This document shows positions 7,988 to 17,910 of a stretch of DNA of 64,000 bases, one piece after another. The position numbers and the translations under genes were made by a program. The DNA comes from Arthrobacter pascens (lineage in GTDB: Bacteria; Actinomycetota; Actinomycetes; Actinomycetales; Micrococcaceae), in assembly GCF_030815585.1 (NCBI RefSeq), contig NZ_JAUSWY010000001.1, positions 1,116,001 through 1,180,000 on the forward strand, in the 5' to 3' direction. The first letter of the stretch is position 1. Each line of letters starts with the position of its first letter. The notes under the pieces are model-generated. The model had not been told where the DNA came from, ran no database searches, and saw only the letters and a list, made by a program, of their open reading frames with translations.

Positions 7988-9111
7988 TGGCGGAGAACCC
8001 CGAAACCGCTCCCGCAGGCCCGGCGGTGATTTCTGAACGCAATACCACGGCGCCGGTCGGTCCGGACCGGATCCTGCTGGGCCTGAACACGTTCGGCGAC
8101 GTGGGAGTTTTCCCTGACGGGCACCCCGTCCCGCACGCCCAGGTGCTGCGCCAGCTCCTTGAACAGGCCGAACTCGCGGACGAGGTTGGCCTCCACGCTT
8201 TTGCTGTGGGGGAGCACCATCGCAAGGACTTCGCGGTGTCGGCGCCGGAAGTATTCCTCGCGGCTGCGGCGGCCCGGACCAAGAACATCCGGTTGGGCTC
8301 GGCCGTGACCGTGCTCAGTTCGGATGACCCCATCCGGGTGTTCCAGCGCTTCGCTACTGTGGACGCCCTGGCCAACGGCCGGGCGGAGATTATGCTTGGC
8401 CGTGGATCCTTCATCGAGTCCTTCCCTCTGTTCGGCCTCGACTTGGCGGACTACGAGCTCCTGTTCGAGGAGAAGCTGGCGCTTTTTGACAAGGTCCGCG
8501 CGCAGAAACCCGTGCACTGGGAAGGGCGCACGCGGTCCGCAATTAATGGCCTGAGCGTCTATCCGCCGCTGGAACACCACCTGCTGCCGGCCTGGATCGG
8601 GGTGGGAGGGACGCCCGAATCCGTACTCCGGTGCGCCCAGTACGGCTATCCCATCATCTTCGCCATCATCGGCGGACAACCGCGGTCCTTCACGCCGCTT
8701 GCCAACCTCTACCGCGAGGCTATGGAAAAGTACGGCCATCCCATGCAGCAAATGGCCACACATTCCCCGGGCCACGTTGCGGCCACCGATGAGGAGGCCC
8801 GGGAAGAGTTCTTTCCGCACTGGCTGGAACAGCGGAACCGGATCGGGCGTGAGCGCGGCTGGGGCCCGGCCAGCAGGGGAGAATTCGACGCGATGTGCAC
8901 GCCGGAGGGAGCCCTGTACGTCGGCTCGCCGGAAACAGTCGCGGCGAAGATCGTCCTGCTCAAGAAGAACCTGGGCGTCGATCGATTCGACCTCAAGTAC
9001 AGCAACGGCACGCTGCCCCACGCGGCAATGATGCGCTCCATCGAGCTGTTCGGCACCGAAGTGGCCCCGCGTGTGGCCGCCCTTTTGGCCGGAGGGTCAC
9101 CGGCCCAGTGA
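7987..9111 (+). CDS. LLM-class flavin-dependent oxidoreductase
   Basis: Bacterial-luciferase-like (LLM) TIM-barrel protein, expected to use FMN or F420. Recognisable parts are [13 protein letters not shown] at the N terminus, the [14 protein letters not shown] segment, the [13 protein letters not shown] strand, the [13 protein letters not shown] segment, and [18 protein letters not shown] later. 374 residues. The ATG overlaps the hemB stop by one base and hemL follows after 23 bases, so it is embedded in the haem operon. A direct haem role is not established; it may be a passenger oxidoreductase, or may act on a tetrapyrrole or a flavin. Substrate unknown. Confidence 0.88.
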   Translation: MAENPETAPAGPAVISERNTTAPVGPDRILLGLNTFGDVGVFPDGHPVPHAQVLRQLLEQAELADEVGLHAFAVGEHHRKDFAVSAPEVFLAAAAARTKNIRLGSAVTVLSSDDPIRVFQRFATVDALANGRAEIMLGRGSFIESFPLFGLDLADYELLFEEKLALFDKVRAQKPVHWEGRTRSAINGLSVYPPLEHHLLPAWIGVGGTPESVLRCAQYGYPIIFAIIGGQPRSFTPLANLYREAMEKYGHPMQQMATHSPGHVAATDEEAREEFFPHWLEQRNRIGRERGWGPASRGEFDAMCTPEGALYVGSPETVAAKIVLLKKNLGVDRFDLKYSNGTLPHAAMMRSIELFGTEVAPRVAALLAGGSPAQ

Positions 9112-9134
9112 AAGCACCTGAAAGAATAGGATCC

Positions 9135-10466
9135 ATGAATTCCAGCAACCCTCGCAACGAGGCACTCTTCGACCGCGCCCGCCAGTTGATGCCCGGAGGG
9201 GTCAACTCGCCCGTCCGCGCCTTCGGATCCGTTGGCGGTACCCCGCGGTTCATGGTCTCAGCCAAGGGTCCGTATCTGACGGATGCGGACGGGCAGGAGT
9301 ACGTCGACCTGGTCTGCTCCTGGGGGCCGGCACTGCTGGGACACGCGCACCCGGCCGTCCTGGAAGCCGTCCATGCCGCCGTTGACCGTGGCCTCTCCTT
9401 CGGCGCCTCCACCCCGGATGAGGCCAACCTGGCGGCAATCGTGCAGGAGCGTGTCCCTGCCGCGGAGCGTGTTCGCATGGTATCCACCGGCACCGAGGCC
9501 ACCATGACGGCGGTCCGGCTGGCCCGCGGATTCACCGGCCGCAACTTGATTATTAAGTTCGCCGGGTGCTACCACGGCCACCTGGACGGCCTGCTCGCCG
9601 CCGCCGGATCCGGCGTGGCAACCCTTGCCCTGCCGGGATCGGCCGGTGTCACCGAAGCCACGGCCGCAGAAACCCTGGTGCTGCCGTACAACGACCTCGC
9701 CGCCGTCGAGGCCGCCTTCGCCAAGCACGGACCCAACATCGCGGCCGTCATCACCGAAGCCGCCCCTGCCAACATGGGCGTGGTGACTCCCGGAGAAGGG
9801 TTCAACCTGGGTCTGTCACGCATCACCCGGGAGCACGGCGCGCTGTTGATCCTTGACGAAGTGCTCACCGGATTCCGGACCGGCTACTCCGGCTATTGGG
9901 GCCTCACCGGCGGTGCCGCCGATGCCGCAGAACCATGGACGCCGGATCTGCTGACCTTCGGAAAGGTGATCGGCGGCGGAATGCCGACGGCGGCCCTTGG
10001 CGGACGTGCCGAGGTGATGGACTACCTCGCACCCCTGGGACCGGTCTACCAGGCCGGAACGCTGTCCGGTAACCCCGTCGCCATGGCGGCAGGCGTGGCC
10101 ACCCTGACTCAGGCAACACGGGACGTGTACTCGTTCATCGACACCCGCTCGCTGGAACTGTCCTCCGCGCTGTCCTCAGCATTGGATGCCGCGGGAGTGG
10201 ACCACTCCATCCAGTTTGCAGGGAACCTCTTCTCCGTTGCCTTTGGAACCTCTGCCACGGGGGTCCACAACTACGCGGACGCCCAGGGCCAGGAAACCTT
10301 CCGGTATGCACCGTTCTTCCATTCCATGCTGGAGTCAGGCGTCTACCTGCCGCCGTCGGTGTTCGAGGCGTGGTTCCTGTCTGCAGCCCATGACGACGCC
10401 GCGATGAACCGGATCTTTGAGGCCTTGCCGGCTGCGGCGAAGGCTGCGGCCGCCGCGAACGTCTAG
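9135..10466 (+). CDS. hemL: Glutamate-1-semialdehyde 2,1-aminomutase
   Basis: PLP enzyme that converts glutamate-1-semialdehyde to 5-aminolevulinate (C5 pathway). The PLP lysine is Lys277 in [13 protein letters not shown]. Other hallmarks are [15 protein letters not shown], the [10 protein letters not shown] loop, the [12 protein letters not shown] motif with the PLP Asp, and [13 protein letters not shown]. The frame is open much further upstream, but the ATG at 9135 gives the family N terminus ([21 protein letters not shown]) and avoids overlap with the LLM gene. 443 residues, normal length. It ends the haem operon and is followed by a strong hairpin. Confidence 0.97.
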   Translation: MNSSNPRNEALFDRARQLMPGGVNSPVRAFGSVGGTPRFMVSAKGPYLTDADGQEYVDLVCSWGPALLGHAHPAVLEAVHAAVDRGLSFGASTPDEANLAAIVQERVPAAERVRMVSTGTEATMTAVRLARGFTGRNLIIKFAGCYHGHLDGLLAAAGSGVATLALPGSAGVTEATAAETLVLPYNDLAAVEAAFAKHGPNIAAVITEAAPANMGVVTPGEGFNLGLSRITREHGALLILDEVLTGFRTGYSGYWGLTGGAADAAEPWTPDLLTFGKVIGGGMPTAALGGRAEVMDYLAPLGPVYQAGTLSGNPVAMAAGVATLTQATRDVYSFIDTRSLELSSALSSALDAAGVDHSIQFAGNLFSVAFGTSATGVHNYADAQGQETFRYAPFFHSMLESGVYLPPSVFEAWFLSAAHDDAAMNRIFEALPAAAKAAAAANV

Positions 10467-10502
10467 TTCCGACGTCGGACGTTGACAACGTCTTAAGTTG
10501 GA

Positions 10503-10566
10503 AATCCCCGCCTCCCGGACAAATCCCCGCCGCATGCGAGGGGGAAAGGTCCGGGGGGCGGGGATT
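10503..10566. terminator. Long hairpin between convergent hemL and ABC transporter genes
   Basis: AATCCCCGCC-T-CCCGGAC (10503-10520) pairs with GTCCGGG-G-GGCGGGGATT (10549-10566), giving 18 pairs including one G-T. The loop contains a second smaller TCCCC/GGGGA pairing around CGCATGCG. It is likely a bidirectional terminator for hemL and the reverse-strand ATPase gene. There is no long T-tract. Confidence 0.7.
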
Positions 10567-10579
10567 ACTGCCGGTGCGT

Positions 10580-11317
10580 CTAAAGCACGTCCGAGAGGAA
10601 GTCCTTCAGGCGGTCCGTTTCGGGCGCGGAAAAGACCTGCTCGGGCGGCCCGGATTCCACCACAACACCGGCATCCATGAAGGTCACGGTATCCGAGACA
10701 TTGCGGGAGAAACCCATTTCATGGGTCACCACGACCATGGTCATGCCGCCCTTGGCGAGGTCGGCCATCAGTGCCAGAACACCCTTGACAAGCTCAGGGT
10801 CCAAGGCTGAGGTGGCCTCGTCGAAGAACATCACCTCTGGCCTCATCGCGAGGGCTCGGGCGATCGCCACGCGCTGCTGCTGGCCGCCGGAGAGATTCGC
10901 GGGGCGTGCATCAGCCTTGTGCTTCAGGCCCACCAGGTCCAGCTGTTCAAGGGCTTCGGCACGAGCCTGTTCCTTGGACAGTTTCCGGAGCTTCCGCAGG
11001 GCCAGTGAGACGTTCTCCACCACGGTCTTGTGCGGGAAGAGGTTGAACTGCTGGAACACCATGCCGATGCGCTGGCGCAGCTCGTCAGGGTTGTCCTTAA
11101 GTACCGATCGGCCGTCCAGGAGAATATCACCCTGGTCTGGTTCGATCAGCCGGTTCATGACCCTCAGCAGCGTTGATTTTCCGGAGCCGGAGGGACCGAT
11201 CACCGACGCCGTGGTGCCCTTCTCGACGTGGAGATCAATGCCGCGGAGAACATGGTTGTGCCCGAAGGAGAGGTGCAGGTTCTTGCCGGTCAGGGTGCCG
11301 GAGGTAAATTCCGTCAT
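10580..11317 (-). CDS. Polar amino acid ABC transporter, ATP-binding protein
   Basis: ATPase of an amino-acid uptake ABC transporter (GlnQ/HisP family). Walker A is GPSGSGKST, the Q-loop lies in [15 protein letters not shown], the signature is [16 protein letters not shown], and Walker B is [14 protein letters not shown], followed by the switch His in [10 protein letters not shown]. 245 residues, full length. Its ATG overlaps the permease stop by 4 bases. The exact amino acid is not evident from sequence. Confidence 0.95.
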   Translation of the reverse strand: MTEFTSGTLTGKNLHLSFGHNHVLRGIDLHVEKGTTASVIGPSGSGKSTLLRVMNRLIEPDQGDILLDGRSVLKDNPDELRQRIGMVFQQFNLFPHKTVVENVSLALRKLRKLSKEQARAEALEQLDLVGLKHKADARPANLSGGQQQRVAIARALAMRPEVMFFDEATSALDPELVKGVLALMADLAKGGMTMVVVTHEMGFSRNVSDTVTFMDAGVVVESGPPEQVFSAPETDRLKDFLSDVL

Positions 11318-12078
11318 GCCTGTGCCCCCTTGCCAATCGGTGCCGCCAACTCGTCCGGTTCCTTCTTCTCAGGCCTGCCTGTGCGCAGCCGGTTGTCGAT
11401 GAAGTTCACAAAGTGCGTTAACGGGACAGTAAGGATCAGGTAGAGCACTCCGGCGGCCACCAGCGGGGAGAGATTCCCGGAGTTGGCCATCGCATCGTTA
11501 CCGATCCGGAAGATCTCCCGCTCCCCAGAGGCGAGGCCGAGCATAAAGACCAGGGAGGAATCCTTCAGCAGGGAGATGAACTGGTTCATCAGGGCCGGCA
11601 GCACCCGGCGGATGCCCTGCGGCACCACCACAAGCTGCATCGAACTGCCGTAACTGAACCCCAGCGCCCGCGAGGCTTCCAGCTGGCCCTTCTCCACACT
11701 CTGGATGCCGGAGCGGAAGATCTCGCCGATGTACGCTGCTGCGATCAGGGTCAGTGCAAGGATGCCCAGGGGGTACGGACTCCTGGACCCCGTGAGGTCG
11801 CGGGCAATCGGACTGAGGCCGATGCCAATGACCAGGATCACCAGGATAGCGGGCAGGCCGCGGAAGAGATCGGTATAGATCCGTGCAACCCAACGGGCGG
11901 CGCCGCTGCGGGAGATGGCCATGAGAGCAAGGACCAGGCCCAGGATCGACCCCAACACGGCCGAGGACACCGCCAGCATGATGGTGTTGGGCAGGCCCAC
12001 CATGATCAACGACGGCAGGACCTCGGCCATGGCACCCCAGTTGAAGAAGGTGTCGGCAAGCTGTTCCAGTGTGTCCAT
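11314..12078 (-). CDS. Polar amino acid ABC transporter, permease
   Basis: HisM/GlnP-type inner-membrane permease with several hydrophobic helices. The permease-ATPase coupling motif region reads [33 protein letters not shown]. The frame extends upstream, but the ATG at 12078 ([15 protein letters not shown]) begins the conserved part and clears the binding-protein gene by 17 bases. 254 residues. A single permease is visible, so it presumably works as a homodimer. It ends just before the ATPase gene. Confidence 0.93.
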   Translation of the reverse strand: MDTLEQLADTFFNWGAMAEVLPSLIMVGLPNTIMLAVSSAVLGSILGLVLALMAISRSGAARWVARIYTDLFRGLPAILVILVIGIGLSPIARDLTGSRSPYPLGILALTLIAAAYIGEIFRSGIQSVEKGQLEASRALGFSYGSSMQLVVVPQGIRRVLPALMNQFISLLKDSSLVFMLGLASGEREIFRIGNDAMANSGNLSPLVAAGVLYLILTVPLTHFVNFIDNRLRTGRPEKKEPDELAAPIGKGAQA

Positions 12079-12095
12079 AGGTTCAGTTACCCAGA

Positions 12096-13031
12096 TCAGC
12101 TCTGGGGAACCGTGACAGCCTTGCTGCCCGGCTTCCAGTCGCTCGGCATTTCGCGGTCCGGGTACCACTCCTTGGTCAGCTTGGACCACGTGCCGTCAGC
12201 AATAACGGCGTCCAGGCCTGAATTGAGTGCGTCGATCAGGGCCTTGTTGTCCTTGTTGACCGCGTACGCCGTGAAGTTCTGGGTGTTGACCACGGACTCA
12301 GCGATGACGGTGCCGTCGCCTTCCTTGACCTGGCCGGTTGCCTGCTGCGACGGAGCAACCCAGGCATCAACCTGGCCGTTGCGTACGTTGGCGTACACGG
12401 TGTTGTAGTCAGGGAAGCGGATCGGTTCCAGCTTCAGGGTGTTGGTGACGAAGTCGTCCTGGACGGTGCCCTGGACCACGCCGATGCGGAGGCTGTCATC
12501 GAGGCTGTCAAAGCCCTTGACGTCACTGTCGGTCTTGGCCACGACTGCCATGAAGCCGAAGTCGTAACCGTTGGTGAAGCCGACGTTCTCGCGGCGCTTG
12601 TCCGTTGTGGAGATGGAGGAGGAACCGACGTCGAACTGCTTGTTCTGGACCTGGGACAGCAGGGCGGAGAAGTCTGTGGCCACGAATTCAACCTCAAGGC
12701 CAAGCTTGGCGGCGATGGCGCGCAGGAGCTCGTTGTCATAGCCCGTGAATTTGCCTGAGGGGTCAATGAAGATGTTGGGCGGGGCGTCGGACAGCGTGCC
12801 GACCTCAAGCTTGCCCTCGGTGTTCAGGCCAAGCTTGCTCTTGTCGATCTGGTCCAGGGGTGTGACGTCGGCGGTGGTGTACTTGTCCAGGGTCTGCTGG
12901 TCGCTGCCGGCGAGGGCATCGGTGGGGTCTCCGCTGGGCTGCCCCGCTGTTCCTCCGCAGGCGGCCAGGGCGACAGCCATCGCAATCGCCACAGGAACGC
13001 TGGTCAGCCATTTCATGGCTTTGGTTTTCAT
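12096..13031 (-). CDS. Amino acid ABC transporter substrate-binding lipoprotein
   Basis: Periplasmic-binding-protein-like lipoprotein of family 3 (SBP_bac_3). The N terminus has Lys residues, a hydrophobic stretch and the lipobox LAAC-GG with Cys25 as the acylation site. The fold includes DNELLRAIAAKLGLEVEFVATDFSALL, TDKRRENVGFTNGY and GVVQGTVQDDFV, typical for amino-acid receptors. 311 residues. First gene of the reverse-strand transporter operon. The promoter should lie in the spacer at 13032-13339. Confidence 0.94.
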   Translation of the reverse strand: MKTKAMKWLTSVPVAIAMAVALAACGGTAGQPSGDPTDALAGSDQQTLDKYTTADVTPLDQIDKSKLGLNTEGKLEVGTLSDAPPNIFIDPSGKFTGYDNELLRAIAAKLGLEVEFVATDFSALLSQVQNKQFDVGSSSISTTDKRRENVGFTNGYDFGFMAVVAKTDSDVKGFDSLDDSLRIGVVQGTVQDDFVTNTLKLEPIRFPDYNTVYANVRNGQVDAWVAPSQQATGQVKEGDGTVIAESVVNTQNFTAYAVNKDNKALIDALNSGLDAVIADGTWSKLTKEWYPDREMPSDWKPGSKAVTVPQS

Positions 13032-13339
13032 CAGGTAGTCACTTTCGTCTGAGTCATAAGATCAACCGGGCCGCAACGCCGCGCGGTGGCGCCTGGCGTC
13101 TGTCCGGCGTTGTACGGAAGGCCGGGGCAAGGGGTGACCGCAAAACTTAATCATCTCACTTCCGAATAATCGGGCAGTTAGATGAACAACTGTCCGCCGC
13201 GATGATGGAATGGCGAATATTGTTCTGTGCATTGATCGTGGACGGTCTGAGCTGCAGCCTTTGACGGCGTGGAGCCGAATCCCAAGCGTTTCCCTTGAGG
13301 ACGCATACGGCACAAAGCGGAGTGTGAATTACCTCGCAG
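13032..13339. other. 308-base intergenic spacer upstream of the amino acid ABC operon
   Basis: No gene with coding character is visible. The middle (about 13130-13230) is AT-richer than the surroundings, as expected for the promoter of the reverse-strand ABC operon. Short reading frames here give Arg/Cys-rich products with no family resemblance. I see no clear -35/-10 pair or hairpin, so no site is called. Confidence 0.5.
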
Positions 13340-14050
13340 CTAAAAGTCGCCCCGGCTAGCATCTTCCGGTGGGAGGACCGGCCAATCGCCTTCGATCACG
13401 GCGGCTGGCTTGGTCTTGCGGAGGTAGCCCTGGAAATCTGCGGCCTGGCTGACAGCCCAGTCCACTTGGAGCTGGTGGAGCTGGCTTGCCGGCATCCTCA
13501 GCTTGGGAAACTTGATGGCCATCGCGTCCAGCATCCTCAGCGTGGCCAGGGCATCTGCGGCGGACGTGTGGGCGTCGTCCAGACTGACGCCGTATTCCTC
13601 GCAGAGTGCGGTGAGCGTGCGCTTGCCTTTGCGGTACCGGTCCACCTGCTTGTTCATGATGTACGGGTCCAAGACAGGAAACCGGCTCAGCTGGCGCACG
13701 CCGTAGCGGGCCGATTCAGCCGCCAGGACGGTGAAGTCATAGCTGGCGTTGAAGGCAATGACGGGTACACCGGTATCAAAGAGTTCCTGGAGGACGGTGG
13801 CGAGCTCCCTTGTCACTTCGTGGGCAGGTCGGCCATCGCGCCGCGCCTGCTCGGTGGTGATGCCGTGCACGTCGCTGGCTTCGGTGGGAATCTCAACACC
13901 CGGATCGGCCAGCCATTCATGTTCCGTGATGACATCGCCCTTGTGGTCAACGACGGTCACCGACGCTGTGACGATCCGTGCGGCGCGTGAATTGCGTCCT
14001 GTGGTTTCGAGATCGAAGGCTGCGCGGGGGAGAGTGTTCCAAGTGCTCAT
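13340..14050 (-). CDS. DnaQ-family 3'-5' exonuclease (DEDDh)
   Basis: Exonuclease domain of the RNase T/DnaQ superfamily. The metal-binding residues are Asp13 and Glu15 in AAFDLETTG, Asp105 in NASYDFTVL, and His161 with Asp166 in DDAHTSAADALAT, a complete DEDDh set. 236 residues. It is a stand-alone protein with no polymerase, BRCT or UvrC-like part, so a role in DNA or RNA processing is likely but the substrate is unknown. It is divergent from the alkyltransferase-like gene with a 63-base spacer, next to repair genes. Confidence 0.9.
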   Translation of the reverse strand: MSTWNTLPRAAFDLETTGRNSRAARIVTASVTVVDHKGDVITEHEWLADPGVEIPTEASDVHGITTEQARRDGRPAHEVTRELATVLQELFDTGVPVIAFNASYDFTVLAAESARYGVRQLSRFPVLDPYIMNKQVDRYRKGKRTLTALCEEYGVSLDDAHTSAADALATLRMLDAMAIKFPKLRMPASQLHQLQVDWAVSQAADFQGYLRKTKPAAVIEGDWPVLPPEDASRGDF

Positions 14051-14113
14051 GCTGCAACGCTACCGGCCAGCACCGACAGTATCCTGCAGCGCCACTGCGG
14101 CTACTCTGGATCC

Positions 14114-14530
14114 ATGCGGACTGAGTATGTCGAGGCGGTGCTGGCCGTCGTGGAGCTGGTCCCTCCCGGTACCGCAGTGGCCTATGGAGATGTCGCTGAG
14201 CTCCTGGGATCAGGCGGCCCGCGGCAGGTTGGCAACGTGATGAGTCACTACGGCAGTGCCGTGCCTTGGTGGCGCGTCCTCAAGGCCAGCGGCCACGCGC
14301 CGGAAGGTCATGAAGCTGAAGCATTCGGCCACTACAAGCAGGAGGGGACGCCGCTTGCGGGCCACCACCACGAATATCTGCGCACGGGCGAGGGCCGCTG
14401 GAGGGTGGACCTGGGAGCGGCCCGATGGGCGCCCGGCGAGGACGACTTCGACCGCATAGATGCGATTGTGGAGCTGTTGGAGCGGCGGCTGCACGGATTG
14501 TCGGTGGCTGATGATGGAATGTCTGTGTGA
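14114..14530 (+). CDS. Alkyltransferase-like (ATL) DNA-binding protein
   Basis: O6-alkylguanine-DNA alkyltransferase fold without a transfer activity. The usual active-site PCHR is PWWR here (Pro51-Trp52-Trp53-Arg54, in AVPWWRVLKASG), so the acceptor Cys is missing and the His is also replaced. Other conserved parts are the PPGTAVAYGDVAELLG segment and the RQVGNVM helix with the flipping Arg. ATL proteins bind alkylated guanine and hand it to other repair. 138 residues. The stop overlaps the GTG of the AdnA-like gene, suggesting co-transcription. Mycobacteria place a related ATL (Rv3204) near their adnAB genes. Confidence 0.88.
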   Translation: MRTEYVEAVLAVVELVPPGTAVAYGDVAELLGSGGPRQVGNVMSHYGSAVPWWRVLKASGHAPEGHEAEAFGHYKQEGTPLAGHHHEYLRTGEGRWRVDLGAARWAPGEDDFDRIDAIVELLERRLHGLSVADDGMSV

Positions 14531-17500
14531 CGGTAACACTCCCGCAGACTGACCCCCTCAATGACGCCCACACAGACTCGCTTGCTGCATCCGAGAACGA
14601 ATCTCCGGCTGAAGCCCGGACTGGAACAGGGCTCCGGCTGCTTCCTCCGCGCGAGGTCCACGCTGACGTACCGATGCTGTCAGCCGACCAACGGGACGCC
14701 GTGGAGGTGCCGCACGGTTCCGGACCCGTGCTGGTTCCTGGAGCGCCTGGAACCGGGAAATCGACCGTCCTGATCGAAGCGGCGGTCCGCCGGGCACTCC
14801 ACGATGGCGTGGATCCTGAACGGATCCTGATCCTGGCCCCCGGCCGGTTGGCCGCGGACTCGCTCCGGGACCGGTTTACGGCAAGGCTGGACAGAAGCCT
14901 CAGCACTACACCCGCACGCACCTGGGCGTCGTATGCATTTGACCTGATCCGTCGTGCCAAGGCGGAAGGAATTCTTCCGCTGCCCCGCCCACCCCGCCTC
15001 CTGTCGGGTCCGGAGCAGGACCTGATCATCAAGGAACTGCTGGACGGCCACAGGATGCCGGGACTGGAGCTTCCCTGGCCCCGGGACCTGGAAGCCGCCC
15101 TGGAAACACGGGGCTTCCGCCAGGAAGTGCGGCAGCTGTTTGACCGCATTATTGAATCAGGCCGGACGGCAGACGATCTTGAGGAGCTCGGCCGCCAGTG
15201 CGGCAGGCCGGACTGGATTGCTGCGGCCGCCCTGTATGCCGAGTACAGGGACGTTCTTGACCTGCGTATGCCGGAGGCATTCGACCCCGCGGGCATCATC
15301 ACAGCTGCCCGGCAGATTTTCCAGGACGCGCCCGACTTCCTGGCCGAGGAGCGGGACCGCCTCCAACTGGTCCTGGTGGACGATGTCCAGGAAGCAAACC
15401 CTGCGGTGTTTGAACTCCTCGCTGACATCGCCGCGGGGAAGGACTGCTACGTTGCATCCTCCCCGGACACGGTGGTGCAGGGTTTTCGCGGGGCCCGGCC
15501 CGATCTTGTGGCGGAGCTTCCGCGGCTGCTGTCCGCGGGGGCCGGCGTGATTGAACGGCCATTGTGGCGGACCCATCGGCATGCACCGGCGATTGCCACG
15601 GCGTGGCTTGGAGTCGCTGGCCGGATCTCGCAGCGGGCCGGCGGTCAGCTGGCCCGGCGGCTGGAGCAGCCAGAGCCCGCGCAAGCAGCAGATAAAGAGA
15701 GGCCCCCCGGGGCGGTGGAGGCCCACCTTGTACCGTCGGCGGTCCATGAGTTGCGCTACGTTGCCCAGCGCATCCTGGACCAGCACATCAACCACCGCCG
15801 CGATCTCGGCGAAATCGCCGTGATCGTACGCAACGGCGGGCAGCTCAGCGAGCTCCAGCGTTACCTGGCGGGCCAAGGAATTCCGGTGCGGGTACCGGTG
15901 GCTGAATCCGCTGTGCGCGATGAAGTGGCAGTCCGGCCCCTCCTGGACGCGTATGCGATCGTCCTGGACCCCACCCTCCTGACACCCGAGGCCACCGTTT
16001 CCCTGCTCACCTCCCGGATCGGCGGCGCCACATCGCTTGAACTGCGTAGGCTCAGGCAGTCCCTCAGGCGCGAGGAATTGTTGGGCGGCGGCGGACGGAC
16101 CAGCGACGCACTGCTTGTTGAAGCAATTCTGGAACCCGGTGCCTTGGGGACCCTCGGCATGGAGGGCCGGGCAGCCCGGCGAACAGCCCGCATGATTCAA
16201 GCTGGCCGGATCGCCGCCACTGAACCCGGAGCCAACGCCGAAACCGTGCTCTGGGCCCTGTGGCACTCCACCGGCCTGGCAAACGCCTGGACCGAAGCCG
16301 CCTTGTCCGGTGGCACCCACGGCGCCCGAGCTGACCGGGACCTTGATGCCATGATGGCACTCTTCCACACCGCTGAACGATATGTGGACCAGATGCCGGG
16401 TGCCGGACCGGAACAGTTCCTCGAGTACCTCCTGAATCAAGAACTGCCAATGGACACGCTGGCAGCACGGGCACAGGTGGACGACGCCGTCGAACTGATG
16501 ACGCCGGCCAGCGCCGCCGGACGGGAGTGGCCGGTAGTGATCGTGGCGGGACTGCAGGAGGGCGTATGGCCCAACACCCGGCTCCGCGGCGAACTGCTGG
16601 GCAGCACCCTTTATGCCGACGCAGTGGAGCACAGTGTTGCCTATGCCCTCCAACTGGACCCCCTGAGCCGGTTGCGGGACATCCGCTATGACGAACTTCG
16701 GAGTTTCTCCACTGCCGTGTCCAGGGCCCGCGAACTGCTGATCTGCACGGCAGTCTCCTCCGAGGACGACCAGCCGTCCTCTTTCCTCGACTACGTGGCC
16801 CCGCTGGACCCCGCTCAGGAAGTCCGGGGATTTACGCCCGTGGAGCGGCCCATGACACTCCGCGCCCTGGTGGCGGAGCTCCGGCAGTATGCCCAACTGG
16901 ACGGAAAGTACGCCCCTGAGGCAGCCGAGGCCACCAGGGTGCTCGCCAAACTTGCTGCCGCTGCACCCCCCGTTCCCGGTGCCCACCCTGACAGCTGGTG
17001 GGGCCTGGCTCCATTGACAACCACGGAGGCTGTGGTGCCGCCGGACGGAACAGTTTATGTATCACCATCCAAAGTGGAATCCGTGCAGAAATCACCCCTC
17101 GACTGGTTTGTGCAGGCCGCCGGTGGCGAAGCAGCCACCGACTTCGCCCGCAGCCTCGGCACCCTCGTCCATGCCATCGCGCAGGACCTTCCGGAAGCCT
17201 CCGGCGCCGAGTATGTGGCCGAGCTCGCCCGCCGGTGGCCTGCGTTGGGAATGAAGGACAACTGGGAAGGCAAGCTCGATTTCCAGCGGGCCGAGGCCAT
17301 GGTGCGCAAGCTCGCCCAGTACGTCCTTGTCATGAGGAGCGAGGGCAGGAGCCTGCTAGGGGTTGAACAGGACTTTGAGGTCCGGCTCCCGGACCTGACT
17401 GAGGACGCGCGCGGTGATGGCACAGGAGTCGCTGACGCCGGCAGGGAAACAGGCATGGGCGCTCCGTCCCGTTCCGCCGTGCTCCGCGGACAGGTGGACC

Positions 17501-17910
17501 GGCTTGAGATTGACGCGGAGGGCAGGCTGGTCATTGTGGATCTCAAGACCGGCAAACGCCAGCCGGGCAAGGCCGATCTGTCCCGGCACCCCCAGCTTGG
17601 TGCCTATCAGGCGGCAGTCCTTGCCGGCGGATTCGAGGATGCCCCTGGCATGCCCCTCACGGCACGGCCGGGCGGCGCCGTACTGGCGCAGTTGGGTACG
17701 GGCACAAAGAACCCCGGTGTGCAGCAGCAAGAACCACTCGATCCCCGGGAGAACTGGGCGCTGGAGATGGTCACCGGGGCTGCGGGCGTGATGTCGGGCA
17801 GCAGCTTCGAGGCGCGGCACGATCCTTCCAAGGGCGGCCACGGAGGCCACGGCTGCCGGCTTCCCGAGATCTGTCCGTTGTGTGTGCGTGGAAAGCAGGT
17901 GACGGAATGA
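14527..17910 (+). CDS. adnA: AdnA-like helicase-nuclease subunit (UvrD/PcrA-like with RecB-type nuclease)
   Basis: First of two large SF1 helicase-nucleases in the order seen for mycobacterial AdnA-AdnB (double-strand break end resection). Walker A is GAPGTGKS (residues 72-79). Motif II reads LVDDVQEA (about 281-289) rather than the usual DE-x-QD. A C-terminal RecB-type nuclease has GTLVHAI, RGQVDRLEID and IVDLKTGKRQ (about 986-1010) followed by LGAYQ. 1127 residues. The last residues hold Cys-x6-Cys-x2-Cys (CRLPEICPLC), as in Fe-S-containing nucleases, but the upstream ligand position in KSPLDWF is Ser rather than Cys. Overlaps both neighbours by 4 bases. Confidence 0.82.
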   Translation: MTVTLPQTDPLNDAHTDSLAASENESPAEARTGTGLRLLPPREVHADVPMLSADQRDAVEVPHGSGPVLVPGAPGTGKSTVLIEAAVRRALHDGVDPERILILAPGRLAADSLRDRFTARLDRSLSTTPARTWASYAFDLIRRAKAEGILPLPRPPRLLSGPEQDLIIKELLDGHRMPGLELPWPRDLEAALETRGFRQEVRQLFDRIIESGRTADDLEELGRQCGRPDWIAAAALYAEYRDVLDLRMPEAFDPAGIITAARQIFQDAPDFLAEERDRLQLVLVDDVQEANPAVFELLADIAAGKDCYVASSPDTVVQGFRGARPDLVAELPRLLSAGAGVIERPLWRTHRHAPAIATAWLGVAGRISQRAGGQLARRLEQPEPAQAADKERPPGAVEAHLVPSAVHELRYVAQRILDQHINHRRDLGEIAVIVRNGGQLSELQRYLAGQGIPVRVPVAESAVRDEVAVRPLLDAYAIVLDPTLLTPEATVSLLTSRIGGATSLELRRLRQSLRREELLGGGGRTSDALLVEAILEPGALGTLGMEGRAARRTARMIQAGRIAATEPGANAETVLWALWHSTGLANAWTEAALSGGTHGARADRDLDAMMALFHTAERYVDQMPGAGPEQFLEYLLNQELPMDTLAARAQVDDAVELMTPASAAGREWPVVIVAGLQEGVWPNTRLRGELLGSTLYADAVEHSVAYALQLDPLSRLRDIRYDELRSFSTAVSRARELLICTAVSSEDDQPSSFLDYVAPLDPAQEVRGFTPVERPMTLRALVAELRQYAQLDGKYAPEAAEATRVLAKLAAAAPPVPGAHPDSWWGLAPLTTTEAVVPPDGTVYVSPSKVESVQKSPLDWFVQAAGGEAATDFARSLGTLVHAIAQDLPEASGAEYVAELARRWPALGMKDNWEGKLDFQRAEAMVRKLAQYVLVMRSEGRSLLGVEQDFEVRLPDLTEDARGDGTGVADAGRETGMGAPSRSAVLRGQVDRLEIDAEGRLVIVDLKTGKRQPGKADLSRHPQLGAYQAAVLAGGFEDAPGMPLTARPGGAVLAQLGTGTKNPGVQQQEPLDPRENWALEMVTGAAGVMSGSSFEARHDPSKGGHGGHGCRLPEICPLCVRGKQVTE

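Noticed and set aside
8895..9134. N-terminal extension of hemL
   Set aside because: It would overlap the LLM gene and has no GSA-aminomutase features; the ATG at 9135 gives the family N terminus.
13062..13362. Short reverse-strand frames in the ABC spacer
   Set aside because: Arg/Cys-rich translation, no start site, and lies where the promoter of the ABC operon is expected.
15157..16986. Long reverse-strand frame opposite AdnA
   Set aside because: No family resemblance and no start signal; product of high GC on the opposite strand of a real gene.
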